Shown in pieces: positions 1-6,046 of a stretch of 10,265 nucleotides of DNA; positions within the stretch are counted from its first letter, which is position 1, and every line of letters begins with the position of its first letter. This DNA is from Planctomycetaceae bacterium (GTDB taxonomy: Bacteria; Planctomycetota; Planctomycetia; Planctomycetales; Planctomycetaceae). The translations under genes were made by a program, and so were the position numbers. The notes beneath the pieces are model-generated. The model saw only the letters and a list, made by a program, of their open reading frames with translations. It was not told the origin of the DNA and searched no databases. The stretch covers positions 1-10,265 of the forward strand of contig CANHVD010000151.1 in NCBI GenBank assembly GCA_947463775.1, written 5' to 3'.

Positions 1-78
1 GAGTTATCAGAGCCGACAGCACATAGCCCCTGCTCCCATCAATACACTTTTATTTTGACGTTACTGTGGATGGCCAGA

Positions 79-873
79 ATGCAAAAAATGATTTTCGATA
101 TCGGAATGCACATCGGCCGTGACACCAACTTCTACCTGCAGAAGGGATTCAAAGTTGTTGCGGTTGAAGCGAGTCCCGTCCTTGCCAAACAATCCGAAGA
201 ACGCTTTCGCGACCACATCAGCTCGGGACAACTGACGATCGTCAATAAAGCACTCGTCGAGGATCAGACTGACAGCGTGGAGTTTTATGTCAATGACGAG
301 AAGAATGACTGGGGAACTTTGTTACCCGACTGGAATCGAAGCCTGAATCAGGCTTTCCAGAAAATCACTGTACCCACCGTCCGCCTTGCCGAGCTCGTTG
401 CCACTTTTGGCCTGCCTTACTTTATGAAGATTGACATCGAAGGCGCCGATGTCATGTGCATTCGATCGCTCAGGAATCTCGACCAGACACCTGAACATGT
501 GAGTGTTGAGCTGATGACTCCCAATAACCTCGCGAAGCAGAAGGTGGAATGCCTGGAAATGCTGGTGTGTCTCCGAGCGATGGGATACACAAAATTTCAG
601 GTCTCTGATCAGTCGAGGCTCAAATCGGTCAAGTGCCCGAATCCTCCACTTGAGGGCACCTACGTAGATTACGCCTTCGACGGACATACTTCCGGACTGT
701 TTGGAAAAGAACTTCAGACTCCGACTTACAATGTTGATGAGGTTGCCGAAATGTACCTCGCCTACTTTTACGGTCGCCAACGACGATTCCCATTCTCCTT
801 GCTTTCCTCGACGCCCTCCGGGAGCCCGTTTCATCGCAAGGGCTGGTTTGACCTTCACGCCCGAAAAGGCTGA
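79..873 (+). CDS. FkbM-family SAM-dependent methyltransferase
   Basis: Predicted methyltransferase that uses S-adenosylmethionine, probably an O-methyltransferase acting on a sugar or other small hydroxylated substrate; the substrate cannot be read from sequence. Numbering from the ATG at 79 (264 residues), the SAM-binding glycine motif FDIGMHIG is at 6-13, the acidic residue that would contact the ribose is Glu30 in VVAVEASP, and the FkbM hallmark KIDIEGAD is at 117-124. The C-terminal GWFDLHA (255-261) is an ending I associate with this subfamily, so the gene looks full length. The start is uncertain: in-frame TTG at 55 and ATGs at 70, 79 and 88 are all possible. I chose 79 because family members begin just before the glycine motif and a weak GGA lies about 8 bases upstream. 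A spacer of about 330 bases separates it from nuoA, and nothing ties it to complex I. Family call is firm, role unknown. Confidence 0.85.
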   Translation: MQKMIFDIGMHIGRDTNFYLQKGFKVVAVEASPVLAKQSEERFRDHISSGQLTIVNKALVEDQTDSVEFYVNDEKNDWGTLLPDWNRSLNQAFQKITVPTVRLAELVATFGLPYFMKIDIEGADVMCIRSLRNLDQTPEHVSVELMTPNNLAKQKVECLEMLVCLRAMGYTKFQVSDQSRLKSVKCPNPPLEGTYVDYAFDGHTSGLFGKELQTPTYNVDEVAEMYLAYFYGRQRRFPFSLLSSTPSGSPFHRKGWFDLHARKG

Positions 874-891
874 AAAACGGCAATTGGATCG

Positions 892-903
892 GCCCCCGGG
901 GGC
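892..903. repeat. GC-rich perfect palindrome after methyltransferase gene
   Basis: The sequence GCCCCCGGGGGC is a perfect 12-base palindrome 19 bases after the methyltransferase stop. It could fold into a short hairpin and help end transcription, but it has almost no loop and the following bases (TTGCAGATTCTGTT) are not a proper T-tract. I do not call it an intrinsic terminator. Confidence 0.35.
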
Positions 904-1045
904 TTGCAGATTCTGTTCGTCCCCAAACACGGTTCGGTCACGAATTCCCGCCGAAACGAATCAGGGTGGCAATCGCATGTTGGGCTGAAGTTTATGCTGG
1001 GCATTTCCGAAAGCGAGATGATTCCTCAGGCGACCTCTGTTGGCC

Positions 1046-1074
1046 TTGATTCACCGAGATCAAGTTCATATTCA
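1046..1074 (+). promoter_or_regulatory. Weak sigma70-like promoter candidate for nuo operon
   Basis: TTGATT at 1046-1051 resembles a -35 box and is followed, after 17 bases, by TATTCA at 1069-1074 as a poor -10 box (an alternative is CATATT at 1067-1072). The region overlaps the inverted repeat CTTGAT-8-ATCAAG (1045-1050 and 1059-1064), which could be a regulator site or chance. A promoter is expected in this spacer because nuoA opens the operon, but Planctomycetes promoters are not well modelled by the E. coli consensus. This is a tentative placement. Confidence 0.2.
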
Positions 1075-1121
1075 CCATCTGCAGAGATTGCGCCCGGGGC
1101 CGGTGCGCTTAGGGGGTTGCC

Positions 1122-1178
1122 ATGGCTGCAGGAAACCGCGGTCGTGGGAAAAAAACTCAGGCGTTGACCGCTCACTGA
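1122..1178 (+). CDS. Possible 18-residue leader ORF upstream of nuoA
   Basis: An ATG at 1122 opens an 18-codon frame ending in TGA at 1176-1178, giving a basic peptide MAAGNRGRGKKTQALTAH. It has a purine-rich AGGGGG at 1111-1116 with 5 bases to the ATG, a stronger ribosome-binding match than several genes in this operon have. It ends 29 bases before the nuoA start, a position typical of leader peptides. There are no runs of one amino acid that would suggest attenuation. It may be chance; the only support is the ribosome-binding site and the location. Confidence 0.25.
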   Translation: MAAGNRGRGKKTQALTAH

Positions 1179-1195
1179 ACGTTTGCTGGCTTTGT

Positions 1196-1201
1196 AGAGG
1201 A
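1196..1201 (+). promoter_or_regulatory. Ribosome binding site that fixes the nuoA start
   Basis: AGAGGA lies 6 bases before the GTG at 1208. It is the reason for starting NuoA there rather than at the upstream end of the open frame (1040), whose translation looks like non-coding sequence. Confidence 0.7.
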
Positions 1202-1207
1202 TCTGAA

Positions 1208-1588
1208 GTGGACCTTCCCAACCTTCCACCCTTATTTGTCTACGGCGCGATTCTCGTCGGGTTTGTGATCACAAACCTGTTGTTGGCACATCTGCTGGGG
1301 CCTCGTAAGCATACGCCCGTCAAGGACATGCCGTATGAGTCGGGGATGGACCCAGTAGGCGATGCTCGCCAGCCGTTTGACGTGCGATTCTATCTGGTTG
1401 CGATCTTGTTTCTCGTCTTTGACGTGGAACTGCTGTTTTTGTATCCATGGGCCGTGAGTGCCTATAGTGAACTTGGAATCCCGCCCGAATTGCGGGATAC
1501 GGTGTTTGCTGTCATGCTTGTGTTCATGACAACTCTTGCACTGGCTTGGGTTTATGCTTGGCGGAAGGGAGTATTTCGATGGCGGTAG
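1208..1588 (+). CDS. nuoA: NADH-quinone oxidoreductase subunit A (NuoA)
   Basis: Small membrane subunit of complex I, homologous to mitochondrial ND3, at the junction of the peripheral arm and membrane arm near the quinone site. The 126-residue product has the usual size and three membrane helices (about 8-29, 60-80 and 97-118). Between helices 1 and 2 is the conserved loop with YESGMDP at 43-49 and GDARQPFDVRFYLVA at 51-65, followed by FDVELLFLYPWA at 71-82. The loop cysteine found in YECG of mitochondrial ND3 is a serine here (Ser45), as in several other bacteria. The start is GTG with AGAGGA 6 bases upstream. The end overlaps nuoB by 10 bases, which suggests translational coupling. Confidence 0.95.
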   Translation: MDLPNLPPLFVYGAILVGFVITNLLLAHLLGPRKHTPVKDMPYESGMDPVGDARQPFDVRFYLVAILFLVFDVELLFLYPWAVSAYSELGIPPELRDTVFAVMLVFMTTLALAWVYAWRKGVFRWR

Positions 1589-2202
1589 GTCTCCCGGAAA
1601 ACGTATTTCTCACAAAGTTGGATGCAGCCGCAAACTGGGCGCGATCCAACAGCATGTGGCCAATGCCATTTGCCACGGCTTGCTGTGGTATTGAGCTGAT
1701 GGCGACGGCGGCATCACGGCACGACCTCGCTCGTTTCGGTGCAGAAGTGATGCGATTCAGCCCAAGACAATGCGACCTGCTGATTGTGGCTGGGCGCGTC
1801 GTCATGAAAATGCTGCCTGTTCTGCAACGAATTTGGCTGCAGATGCCGGAGCCAAAATGGTGTATTTCGATGGGTGCCTGTGCCTGCTCGGGCGGTGTCT
1901 TCGACACGTACGCCGTCGTCCAGGGGGTCGACCGATTCATTCCCGTTGACATGTACGTGCCCGGCTGTCCTCCGCGTCCGGAGCAGTTGATTGCGGCCGT
2001 GATGGAAATGCAGGCGAAGGTTCGCCGAACTGGAACGATCATGGGCAAGGAGTTCATGGCTCGCGACACCCCGATGGGGCCAGAGCCATTCGAGTCCGAA
2101 GAGCGATATCGTATTCAGGACGCCAATTTGGTTCAGTTAGGCGGTTTCTCCGCAGCCATGACTCAGGCTGGATTGAATCGAGGAGCGGGCAAAAATGGTT
2201 GA
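1579..2202 (+). CDS. nuoB: NADH-quinone oxidoreductase subunit B (NuoB)
   Basis: Peripheral-arm subunit (mitochondrial PSST homologue) that holds the terminal [4Fe-4S] cluster N2, the direct electron donor to quinone. In the 207-residue product the four ligands are visible: the tandem cysteines Cys35 and Cys36 in TACCGIE, Cys101 in SMGACA, and Cys130 in YVPGCPPRP. An additional Cys103 gives GACACSGG where most relatives have a non-cysteine residue. The start ATG at 1579 lies inside the end of nuoA and is preceded by GGAAGGGA (1562-1569). The frame is open upstream to 1546, but residues conserved in the family begin only after 1579. The C-terminal tail after about residue 155 is polar and poorly conserved. 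The gene overlaps nuoC by 8 bases. Confidence 0.97.
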   Translation: MAVGLPENVFLTKLDAAANWARSNSMWPMPFATACCGIELMATAASRHDLARFGAEVMRFSPRQCDLLIVAGRVVMKMLPVLQRIWLQMPEPKWCISMGACACSGGVFDTYAVVQGVDRFIPVDMYVPGCPPRPEQLIAAVMEMQAKVRRTGTIMGKEFMARDTPMGPEPFESEERYRIQDANLVQLGGFSAAMTQAGLNRGAGKNG

Positions 2203-2686
2203 GTTGTCTGTTCTGCAGCAGAAATTTGGCACTGAACTCGTGGAGAGCAGTTTCCGCGACAATCGCCGGATTGATGTTCCTGCTGCAAAGCTGTTCGATC
2301 TGCTCAGCAGTCTGAAGTCCGACCATGGCTTCGATATGTTGATCGATTTGACCGCTGTAGATTATCTGGAGTATGAAGGAGCGACTGATCGCTTCGGAGT
2401 ACTCTACATGTTGCTGAACGTTACCTCCGGGGAGCGTCTGATCGTTCGCACGGCAGTCAATATGCCGGATCCAAAGCTGCCGACGGTCTACTCTTTATGG
2501 CGTAGCTGTGACTGGTTGGAACGAGAAGTGTTTGACATGTTTGGGATCGTCTTCGAAGGACATCCGGACCTACGTCGAATTCTGATGCCTGAAGAATTCA
2601 CCTCGTTCCCGCTTAGAAAAGATTATCCGTTGAAGGGTCGCGGGGAACGTCATAACTTCCCGGTGATCACTCGCGCGGGAAGTTGA
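2195..2686 (+). CDS. nuoC: NADH-quinone oxidoreductase subunit C (NuoC)
   Basis: Peripheral-arm subunit (30 kDa subunit family) that packs against NuoD and carries no cofactor. The 163-residue protein has the family signature near its end: LEREVFDMFGIVFEGHPDLR at 108-127, followed by RILMPEEF and PLRKDYPLKGRGER at 139-152. The N-terminal half matches the usual alpha/beta part with MLIDLTAVDY at 48-57. It is a stand-alone subunit, not fused to NuoD as in E. coli. ATG at 2195 has AGGAG at 2181-2185 with 9 bases of spacing, and overlaps the nuoB stop by 8 bases. It is followed by a spacer with inverted repeats before nuoD. Confidence 0.96.
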   Translation: MVELSVLQQKFGTELVESSFRDNRRIDVPAAKLFDLLSSLKSDHGFDMLIDLTAVDYLEYEGATDRFGVLYMLLNVTSGERLIVRTAVNMPDPKLPTVYSLWRSCDWLEREVFDMFGIVFEGHPDLRRILMPEEFTSFPLRKDYPLKGRGERHNFPVITRAGS

Positions 2687-2694
2687 TGGATTCC

Positions 2695-2757
2695 CTGAGC
2701 GGTTTTGCGCCAGCCTTCGGTGCCGCTCAGAGTTAGTGATCGAAACTGAAGGCTGGC
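2695..2757 (+). repeat. Two interleaved inverted repeats between nuoC and nuoD
   Basis: Stem A pairs CTGAGCGG (2695-2702) with CCGCTCAG (2723-2730). Stem B pairs GCCAGCCTTC (2709-2718) with GAAGGCTGGC (2748-2757). Both are perfect (8 and 10 bp). The left arm of B lies within the loop of A and its right arm lies outside, so the pair could form an H-type pseudoknot (loops of 6, 4 and 17 bases) or two mutually exclusive hairpins. It begins 8 bases after the nuoC stop and ends 53 bases before the chosen nuoD ATG. It could be an RNA processing or translation-control element, a transcript stabiliser, or a copy of a dispersed palindromic repeat. Confidence 0.6.
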
Positions 2758-2810
2758 ACCGTACCGCACAGGTTGAGTTTCCTATCGTCTTTGTTGCCTG
2801 GCTTCTACTG

Positions 2811-4031
2811 ATGCCCCTGACTCCTGTTGATAATCTGGAAGCGGAATCGGCCGAACGTGAATACGTCTGGACGCTGAACTTCGGTCCTCAACATCCGGCA
2901 ACGCACACCACGCTGCGACTGGTGTTGACGCTGGATGGCGAACGAGTCCTCAATGCGGTTCCCTATATCGGATACCTGCACAGCGGCTTCGAAAAGCTGG
3001 GCGAACATCTGGACTTTAACCAGTATGTGACCATCGTCGACCGCATGAACTATTTGTCGCCGCTGGCTAACGAAATTGCCTGGCACCACGCGGTCGAGAA
3101 ACTGCTGAACATTGAACTCACCCCGCGCTGTAAGTACCTGCGAACGATTCTTGCAGAACTCATGCGGATGCATGACCATCTGTTGAATTTGGGCACAACG
3201 GCCCTAGACCTTGGTGGTTTCACCGCGTTCCTTTATTTCTTCCAGCAGCGCGAACACATCTATGACATCGTCGAGATGGCTTCGGGCCAGCGATTTCATA
3301 CCAGCTACACTCGCGTTGGCGGCGTCTTGTTCGACGTGAATACGGACTGGGTGAATCGAGTTCGCAAGTTCATCAAAGAGTTTCCAAAGGTCTACGACGA
3401 CGTCGACCGCCTTTTGACCAAGAACCGCATCTTCGTGGATCGAACGAAGGGCATTGGTTACCTCAGTCCGGAAGACGCAATCAACCTCGGAGCGTGCGGC
3501 CCGGTTGCTCGCGCCAGTGGAATTCAGCGGGACTTGCGTCGCGACGAGCCTTATCTGGCTTATGAAGACCTTGATTTTGACGTCGTCTGTTCCAAGGGCG
3601 GCGACTGCTACTCGCGGTATCTCGTCCGTATGCGAGAGTTGCTTGAGAGCCTGAAAATCATCGAACAGGCCATTGAGAACATCCCATCCGGTCCGGTGAA
3701 CATCGCGGTTGACAGCGACATGGTTCTGCCGGCTAAGCCGTCCGTGTATCGAAGCATCGAAGGGCTCATCCAGCACTTCGAGGTAATCATGCCGAACAAG
3801 GGCTACGAAGTTCCTCGGGAGCAGGTCTATGCGGCAACGGAATCGCCGAACGGGGAACTGGGATTCTTTATCGTTGGCAACGCAGAAACTCGTGCCTACC
3901 GCGCGAGAACTCGTCCGCCTTCCTATCTTCACTTTTCCATGTTCCCTCACCTGATCAAGAATCATCAGTTGAGCGACGTGGTGGCGGTGCTGGGCAGTAT
4001 TAACATTATCGCGGCGGAACTGGATCGCTAA
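2811..4031 (+). CDS. nuoD: NADH-quinone oxidoreductase subunit D (NuoD)
   Basis: The 49 kDa-type subunit, related to the large subunit of NiFe hydrogenases, which forms the quinone-binding cavity with NuoB. From the ATG at 2811 the product has 406 residues. GPQHPATH at 25-32 gives His32 and DRMNY at 77-81 gives Tyr81; they are 49 residues apart, as are His38 and Tyr87 of Thermus Nqo4, which contact the quinone headgroup. YIGYLHSGFEKLGEH (52-66), the later GIGYLSPEDA, and the C-terminal ELDR are also family-typical. The frame is open back to a GTG at 2736, but the extra 25 residues match nothing in the family and cover the inverted repeat. The chosen ATG has no clear ribosome-binding site, so translation may be weak, leaderless-like, or tuned by the upstream structure. 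Start moderately certain, identity firm. Confidence 0.95.
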   Translation: MPLTPVDNLEAESAEREYVWTLNFGPQHPATHTTLRLVLTLDGERVLNAVPYIGYLHSGFEKLGEHLDFNQYVTIVDRMNYLSPLANEIAWHHAVEKLLNIELTPRCKYLRTILAELMRMHDHLLNLGTTALDLGGFTAFLYFFQQREHIYDIVEMASGQRFHTSYTRVGGVLFDVNTDWVNRVRKFIKEFPKVYDDVDRLLTKNRIFVDRTKGIGYLSPEDAINLGACGPVARASGIQRDLRRDEPYLAYEDLDFDVVCSKGGDCYSRYLVRMRELLESLKIIEQAIENIPSGPVNIAVDSDMVLPAKPSVYRSIEGLIQHFEVIMPNKGYEVPREQVYAATESPNGELGFFIVGNAETRAYRARTRPPSYLHFSMFPHLIKNHQLSDVVAVLGSINIIAAELDR

Positions 4032-4048
4032 ACAGGGGCTGTTGTGAA

Positions 4049-4522
4049 ATGAGTGTTCTCAGTGAACAACTCCGTGAGCGGATTCGCCAGGAGTTTCCAA
4101 AGTATCCAAACAAGCGAGCTGTCGTTCTGCCGGCCCTGCACATGGTGCACGATGCCATGCGGGCGGTATCAACGGGAGCAATCGAAGAGATTGCAGAACT
4201 GCTTGAACTGCATCCCTCTGAAGTTCACGACACCATGTCGTTTTACAACTTCTTCAAGGATGAAAAACACGCCCTCGGCAAACACCGCATCTGGGTCTGC
4301 CGCAGCATTTCGTGCATGCTTCGAGGCGGTGAAGAAGTTCTGGAGAAAGTCTGCAACAAGTTCCACGTTCATCCGGGGCAGACATCTGCCGATGGCAAGG
4401 TGACCCTGGAATTCGCAGAGTGTCTCGGAGCCTGCGAAGGGGCTCCGTGCATCCTGGTCGATGATGAATGTCATATGGATATGAATGCAGAATCCGTAGC
4501 TGCGTTGATTGAGAAATTGTAG
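4049..4522 (+). CDS. nuoE: NADH-quinone oxidoreductase subunit E (NuoE)
   Basis: The 24 kDa-type, thioredoxin-fold subunit of the NADH-dehydrogenase arm, carrying the [2Fe-2S] cluster N1a next to the FMN of NuoF. The 157-residue product has the ligand pattern Cys84-x4-Cys89 (VCRSISC) and Cys125-x3-Cys129 (ECLGACEGAP), complete for the family. The helical N-terminal part includes LPALHMVHDA at 27-36, and HPSEVHDTMSFYNFF at 55-69 is also conserved. It follows nuoD by 17 bases, with AGGGG at 4034-4038 upstream of ATG 4049. Together with NuoF and NuoG it shows that this complex I is the NADH-linked form rather than the ferredoxin-linked or F420-linked form that lacks E, F and G. Confidence 0.96.
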   Translation: MSVLSEQLRERIRQEFPKYPNKRAVVLPALHMVHDAMRAVSTGAIEEIAELLELHPSEVHDTMSFYNFFKDEKHALGKHRIWVCRSISCMLRGGEEVLEKVCNKFHVHPGQTSADGKVTLEFAECLGACEGAPCILVDDECHMDMNAESVAALIEKL

Positions 4523-4551
4523 TCGGCGGCAATTCAGATCAGAGGTCGGTT

Positions 4552-5886
4552 GTGGCGAAGTTCGAACCAGTACTTTTTGCTCGAATCAACAAGCCGGACA
4601 GTACGTCGCTGAAGACATACATGGCCGACGGTGGCTACGCGCGGATCAAAGAGATCCTGAGCATGGCTCCTGTCGACGTCATTAACGTCGTCAAGGATGC
4701 TGGCCTGCGCGGTCGTGGCGGCGCGGGGTTCCCGTGCGGTCTGAAATGGACCTTCCTGCCTAAGGATCATCCAGGTCCGATTTATCTGTGTATCAACGCG
4801 GATGAAAGTGAACCAGGAACCTTCAACAATCGGATCCTGATGGAGAAAGATCCGCATCAGCTGATAGAAGGAATCATGATCGCCTGCCATGCGATCAAAT
4901 CCAACAACGCCTATCTCTACCTTCGCTATGAGTATGGCCGCAGCTATCGAACTCTGGATGCCGCGATCAAAGAATGTTACGCAGCCGGTTTGCTGGGCAA
5001 GAACATCAAGGGCACAGGCTTCAATCTGGATATCGTGCTGCATCGTGGTGCGGGTGCTTACATCTGCGGCGAAGAAACAGGGCTGATCGAAAGCCTGGAA
5101 GGCAAGCGAGCATGGCCTCGTATTAAACCGCCGTTCCCGGCAATTGAAGGTCTGTTCCGCAAGCCCACGATTGTCAACAACGTGGAAACGTTGTGCTGCG
5201 TGACACATATTCTCTATCGCGGCAAAGAGTGGTTTCAGTCGATCGGCGTTCCGCCTGATCCAAACAACCCTCGCGACCCCGGCAGCTATGGACCAAAGCT
5301 CTATTGTGTCAGCGGTCATGTCAATAAGCCCTGCTGCGTGGAATTGCCACTTGGTGTCACGGCTCGCGAATTGATCGAAGAGCATGCTGGTGGCGTCTGG
5401 AAGGGTCGAAAAGCCAAGGCTGTCGTTCCGGGCGGGATCAGCATGGGTTTCCTCTCTGACAAAGAGTTCGATACGAAACTGGATTTTGCAGGTCCGGGTA
5501 AAGTTGGCTGCCTCGGGCTGGGTACGGCTGCGGTCGTTGTCATTGACGATCAGACCAGCATGGTGGATGTGTTGTTCAATTGCTGCCGGTTTATGTCTCA
5601 TGAATCCTGTGGTCAGTGTACGCCATGCCGAGAAGGCACAGCGTGGATGACAAAGATTCTGACTCGTATTCGAGCTGGTCAGGGACGTCTTGAGGATCTG
5701 GATCTGCTGATGGAAGTGGCCGGATCGATGGGCATTATTCCCGGGACCACAATTTGTGGTTTGTCGGACGGTGCTGCATGGCCGGTAAAGAATGCGATCA
5801 GCAAGTTCCGTGGTGACTTCGAAGAATACATCAACAGCAAACGAGCCACGGTGACGTCGGCTCAGAAGCTAATGGAAGCGCATTAG
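4552..5886 (+). CDS. nuoF: NADH-quinone oxidoreductase subunit F (NuoF)
   Basis: The 51 kDa-type flavoprotein that oxidises NADH with FMN and passes electrons to [4Fe-4S] cluster N3. In the 444-residue product the FMN and NADH region shows GLRGRGGAGFP at 51-61, NADESEPGTFNNR at 82-94 and GAGAYICGEETGLIESLEG at 166-184. The N3 ligands are Cys353, Cys356 and Cys359 in SCGQCTPCREG plus Cys402 in TTICGLSDG. The central ubiquitin-like part contains PGGIS at 293-297. The start is GTG at 4552, set by AGAGG at 4541-4545 with 6 bases of spacing and by agreement with family N-termini. Length is normal. It sits 29 bases after nuoE and is followed by a 160-base structured spacer. Confidence 0.97.
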   Translation: MAKFEPVLFARINKPDSTSLKTYMADGGYARIKEILSMAPVDVINVVKDAGLRGRGGAGFPCGLKWTFLPKDHPGPIYLCINADESEPGTFNNRILMEKDPHQLIEGIMIACHAIKSNNAYLYLRYEYGRSYRTLDAAIKECYAAGLLGKNIKGTGFNLDIVLHRGAGAYICGEETGLIESLEGKRAWPRIKPPFPAIEGLFRKPTIVNNVETLCCVTHILYRGKEWFQSIGVPPDPNNPRDPGSYGPKLYCVSGHVNKPCCVELPLGVTARELIEEHAGGVWKGRKAKAVVPGGISMGFLSDKEFDTKLDFAGPGKVGCLGLGTAAVVVIDDQTSMVDVLFNCCRFMSHESCGQCTPCREGTAWMTKILTRIRAGQGRLEDLDLLMEVAGSMGIIPGTTICGLSDGAAWPVKNAISKFRGDFEEYINSKRATVTSAQKLMEAH

Positions 5887-5910
5887 TTCAACGAGTTTGG
5901 AAAACCGGCG

Positions 5911-5965
5911 TCAGGAACTGAAAGTCCGCCAGAATGTGGCGGACCAGTAGATTCTGGGTTCCTGA
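5911..5965 (+). repeat. Nested hairpin in nuoF-nuoG spacer
   Basis: Outer arms TCAGGAAC (5911-5918) and GTTCCTGA (5958-5965) pair over 8 bp. Inside, GTCCGCCA (5924-5931) pairs with TGGCGGAC (5937-5944) over 8 bp with a 5-base loop. A third pairing, CCAGAAT (5929-5935) with ATTCTGG (5951-5957), would stack directly on the outer stem but excludes the GC-rich inner hairpin. The RNA could therefore adopt two alternative inner folds. A role in mRNA processing or attenuation is possible but not shown. Confidence 0.6.
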
Positions 5966-5981
5966 TACCTTTTCCTGATAC
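5959..5981 (+). repeat. Short direct repeat, two copies of TTCCTGATAC
   Basis: TTCCTGATAC occurs at 5959-5968 and again at 5972-5981, giving a 13-base period. The first copy overlaps the right arm of the nested hairpin. It could come from local slippage; no protein-binding role is evident. Confidence 0.6.
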
Positions 5982-5998
5982 TTTGTGAGTGATTTGAG

Positions 5999-6028
5999 AT
6001 TTCAAATTTGAGATCTGAAATTTGAAAT
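5999..6028. repeat. AT-rich palindrome upstream of nuoG
   Basis: ATTTCAAATTT (5999-6009) and AAATTTGAAAT (6018-6028) are exact reverse complements separated by 8 bases. It ends 18 bases before the nuoG ATG, just upstream of its ribosome-binding site. The words TTTGAAATT and ATTTGAGATT found here also occur in the nuoH-nuoI spacer, so both are likely copies of one class of dispersed intergenic repeat. Confidence 0.65.
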
Positions 6029-6046
6029 TCAGAACCAGGGATCGTC

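Larger units (their letters stand above)
874..1207. other. Spacer between methyltransferase and nuo operon
   Basis: This 334-base stretch contains no convincing protein gene. Reading frames through it have low-complexity, non-protein-like translations. It should contain the end of the methyltransferase transcript and the promoter and leader of the nuo operon. Visible elements are a GC-rich perfect palindrome at 892-903, a short inverted repeat at 1045-1064 overlapping a weak promoter-like arrangement, and a possible 18-codon ORF at 1122-1178. The nuoA frame stays open back to 1040, but that extension has no resemblance to NuoA. Confidence 0.7.
5887..6046 (+). other. Structured spacer between nuoF and nuoG
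   Basis: This 160-base gap is long for the middle of a nuo operon and holds no gene. It contains, in order, a nested hairpin (5911-5965), a 10-base direct repeat (5959-5968 and 5972-5981), and an AT-rich palindrome (5999-6028). AGGGA at 6037-6041 is the probable nuoG ribosome-binding site. No run of T follows the hairpin directly, so a terminator is not evident. Confidence 0.7.

Noticed and set aside
892..915. GC palindrome as an intrinsic terminator for the methyltransferase gene
   Set aside because: The palindrome leaves almost no loop and is not followed by a T-rich tract.
1164..1196. TTGACC at 1164-1169 as a -35 box for nuoA
   Set aside because: No acceptable -10 hexamer lies 16-18 bases downstream, and transcription would start at or beyond the ribosome-binding site.
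1040..1207. Upstream extension of nuoA to an ATG-like start at 1040
   Set aside because: The 56 added residues do not look like protein, NuoA normally begins just before its first helix, and a good ribosome-binding site precedes GTG 1208.
2736..2810. Upstream extension of nuoD to GTG 2736
   Set aside because: It would start inside the inverted repeat, has no ribosome-binding site, and adds residues absent from the NuoD family.
3204..3965. Open frame of 253 codons on the minus strand inside nuoD
   Set aside because: Antisense to strongly conserved NuoD sequence, with no protein-like features.
4534..5601. Long open frame (355 codons) on the minus strand opposite nuoF
   Set aside because: Its translation has no recognisable domain and nuoF on the plus strand shows all cofactor motifs across the whole span; the frame is a by-product of nuoF codon use.
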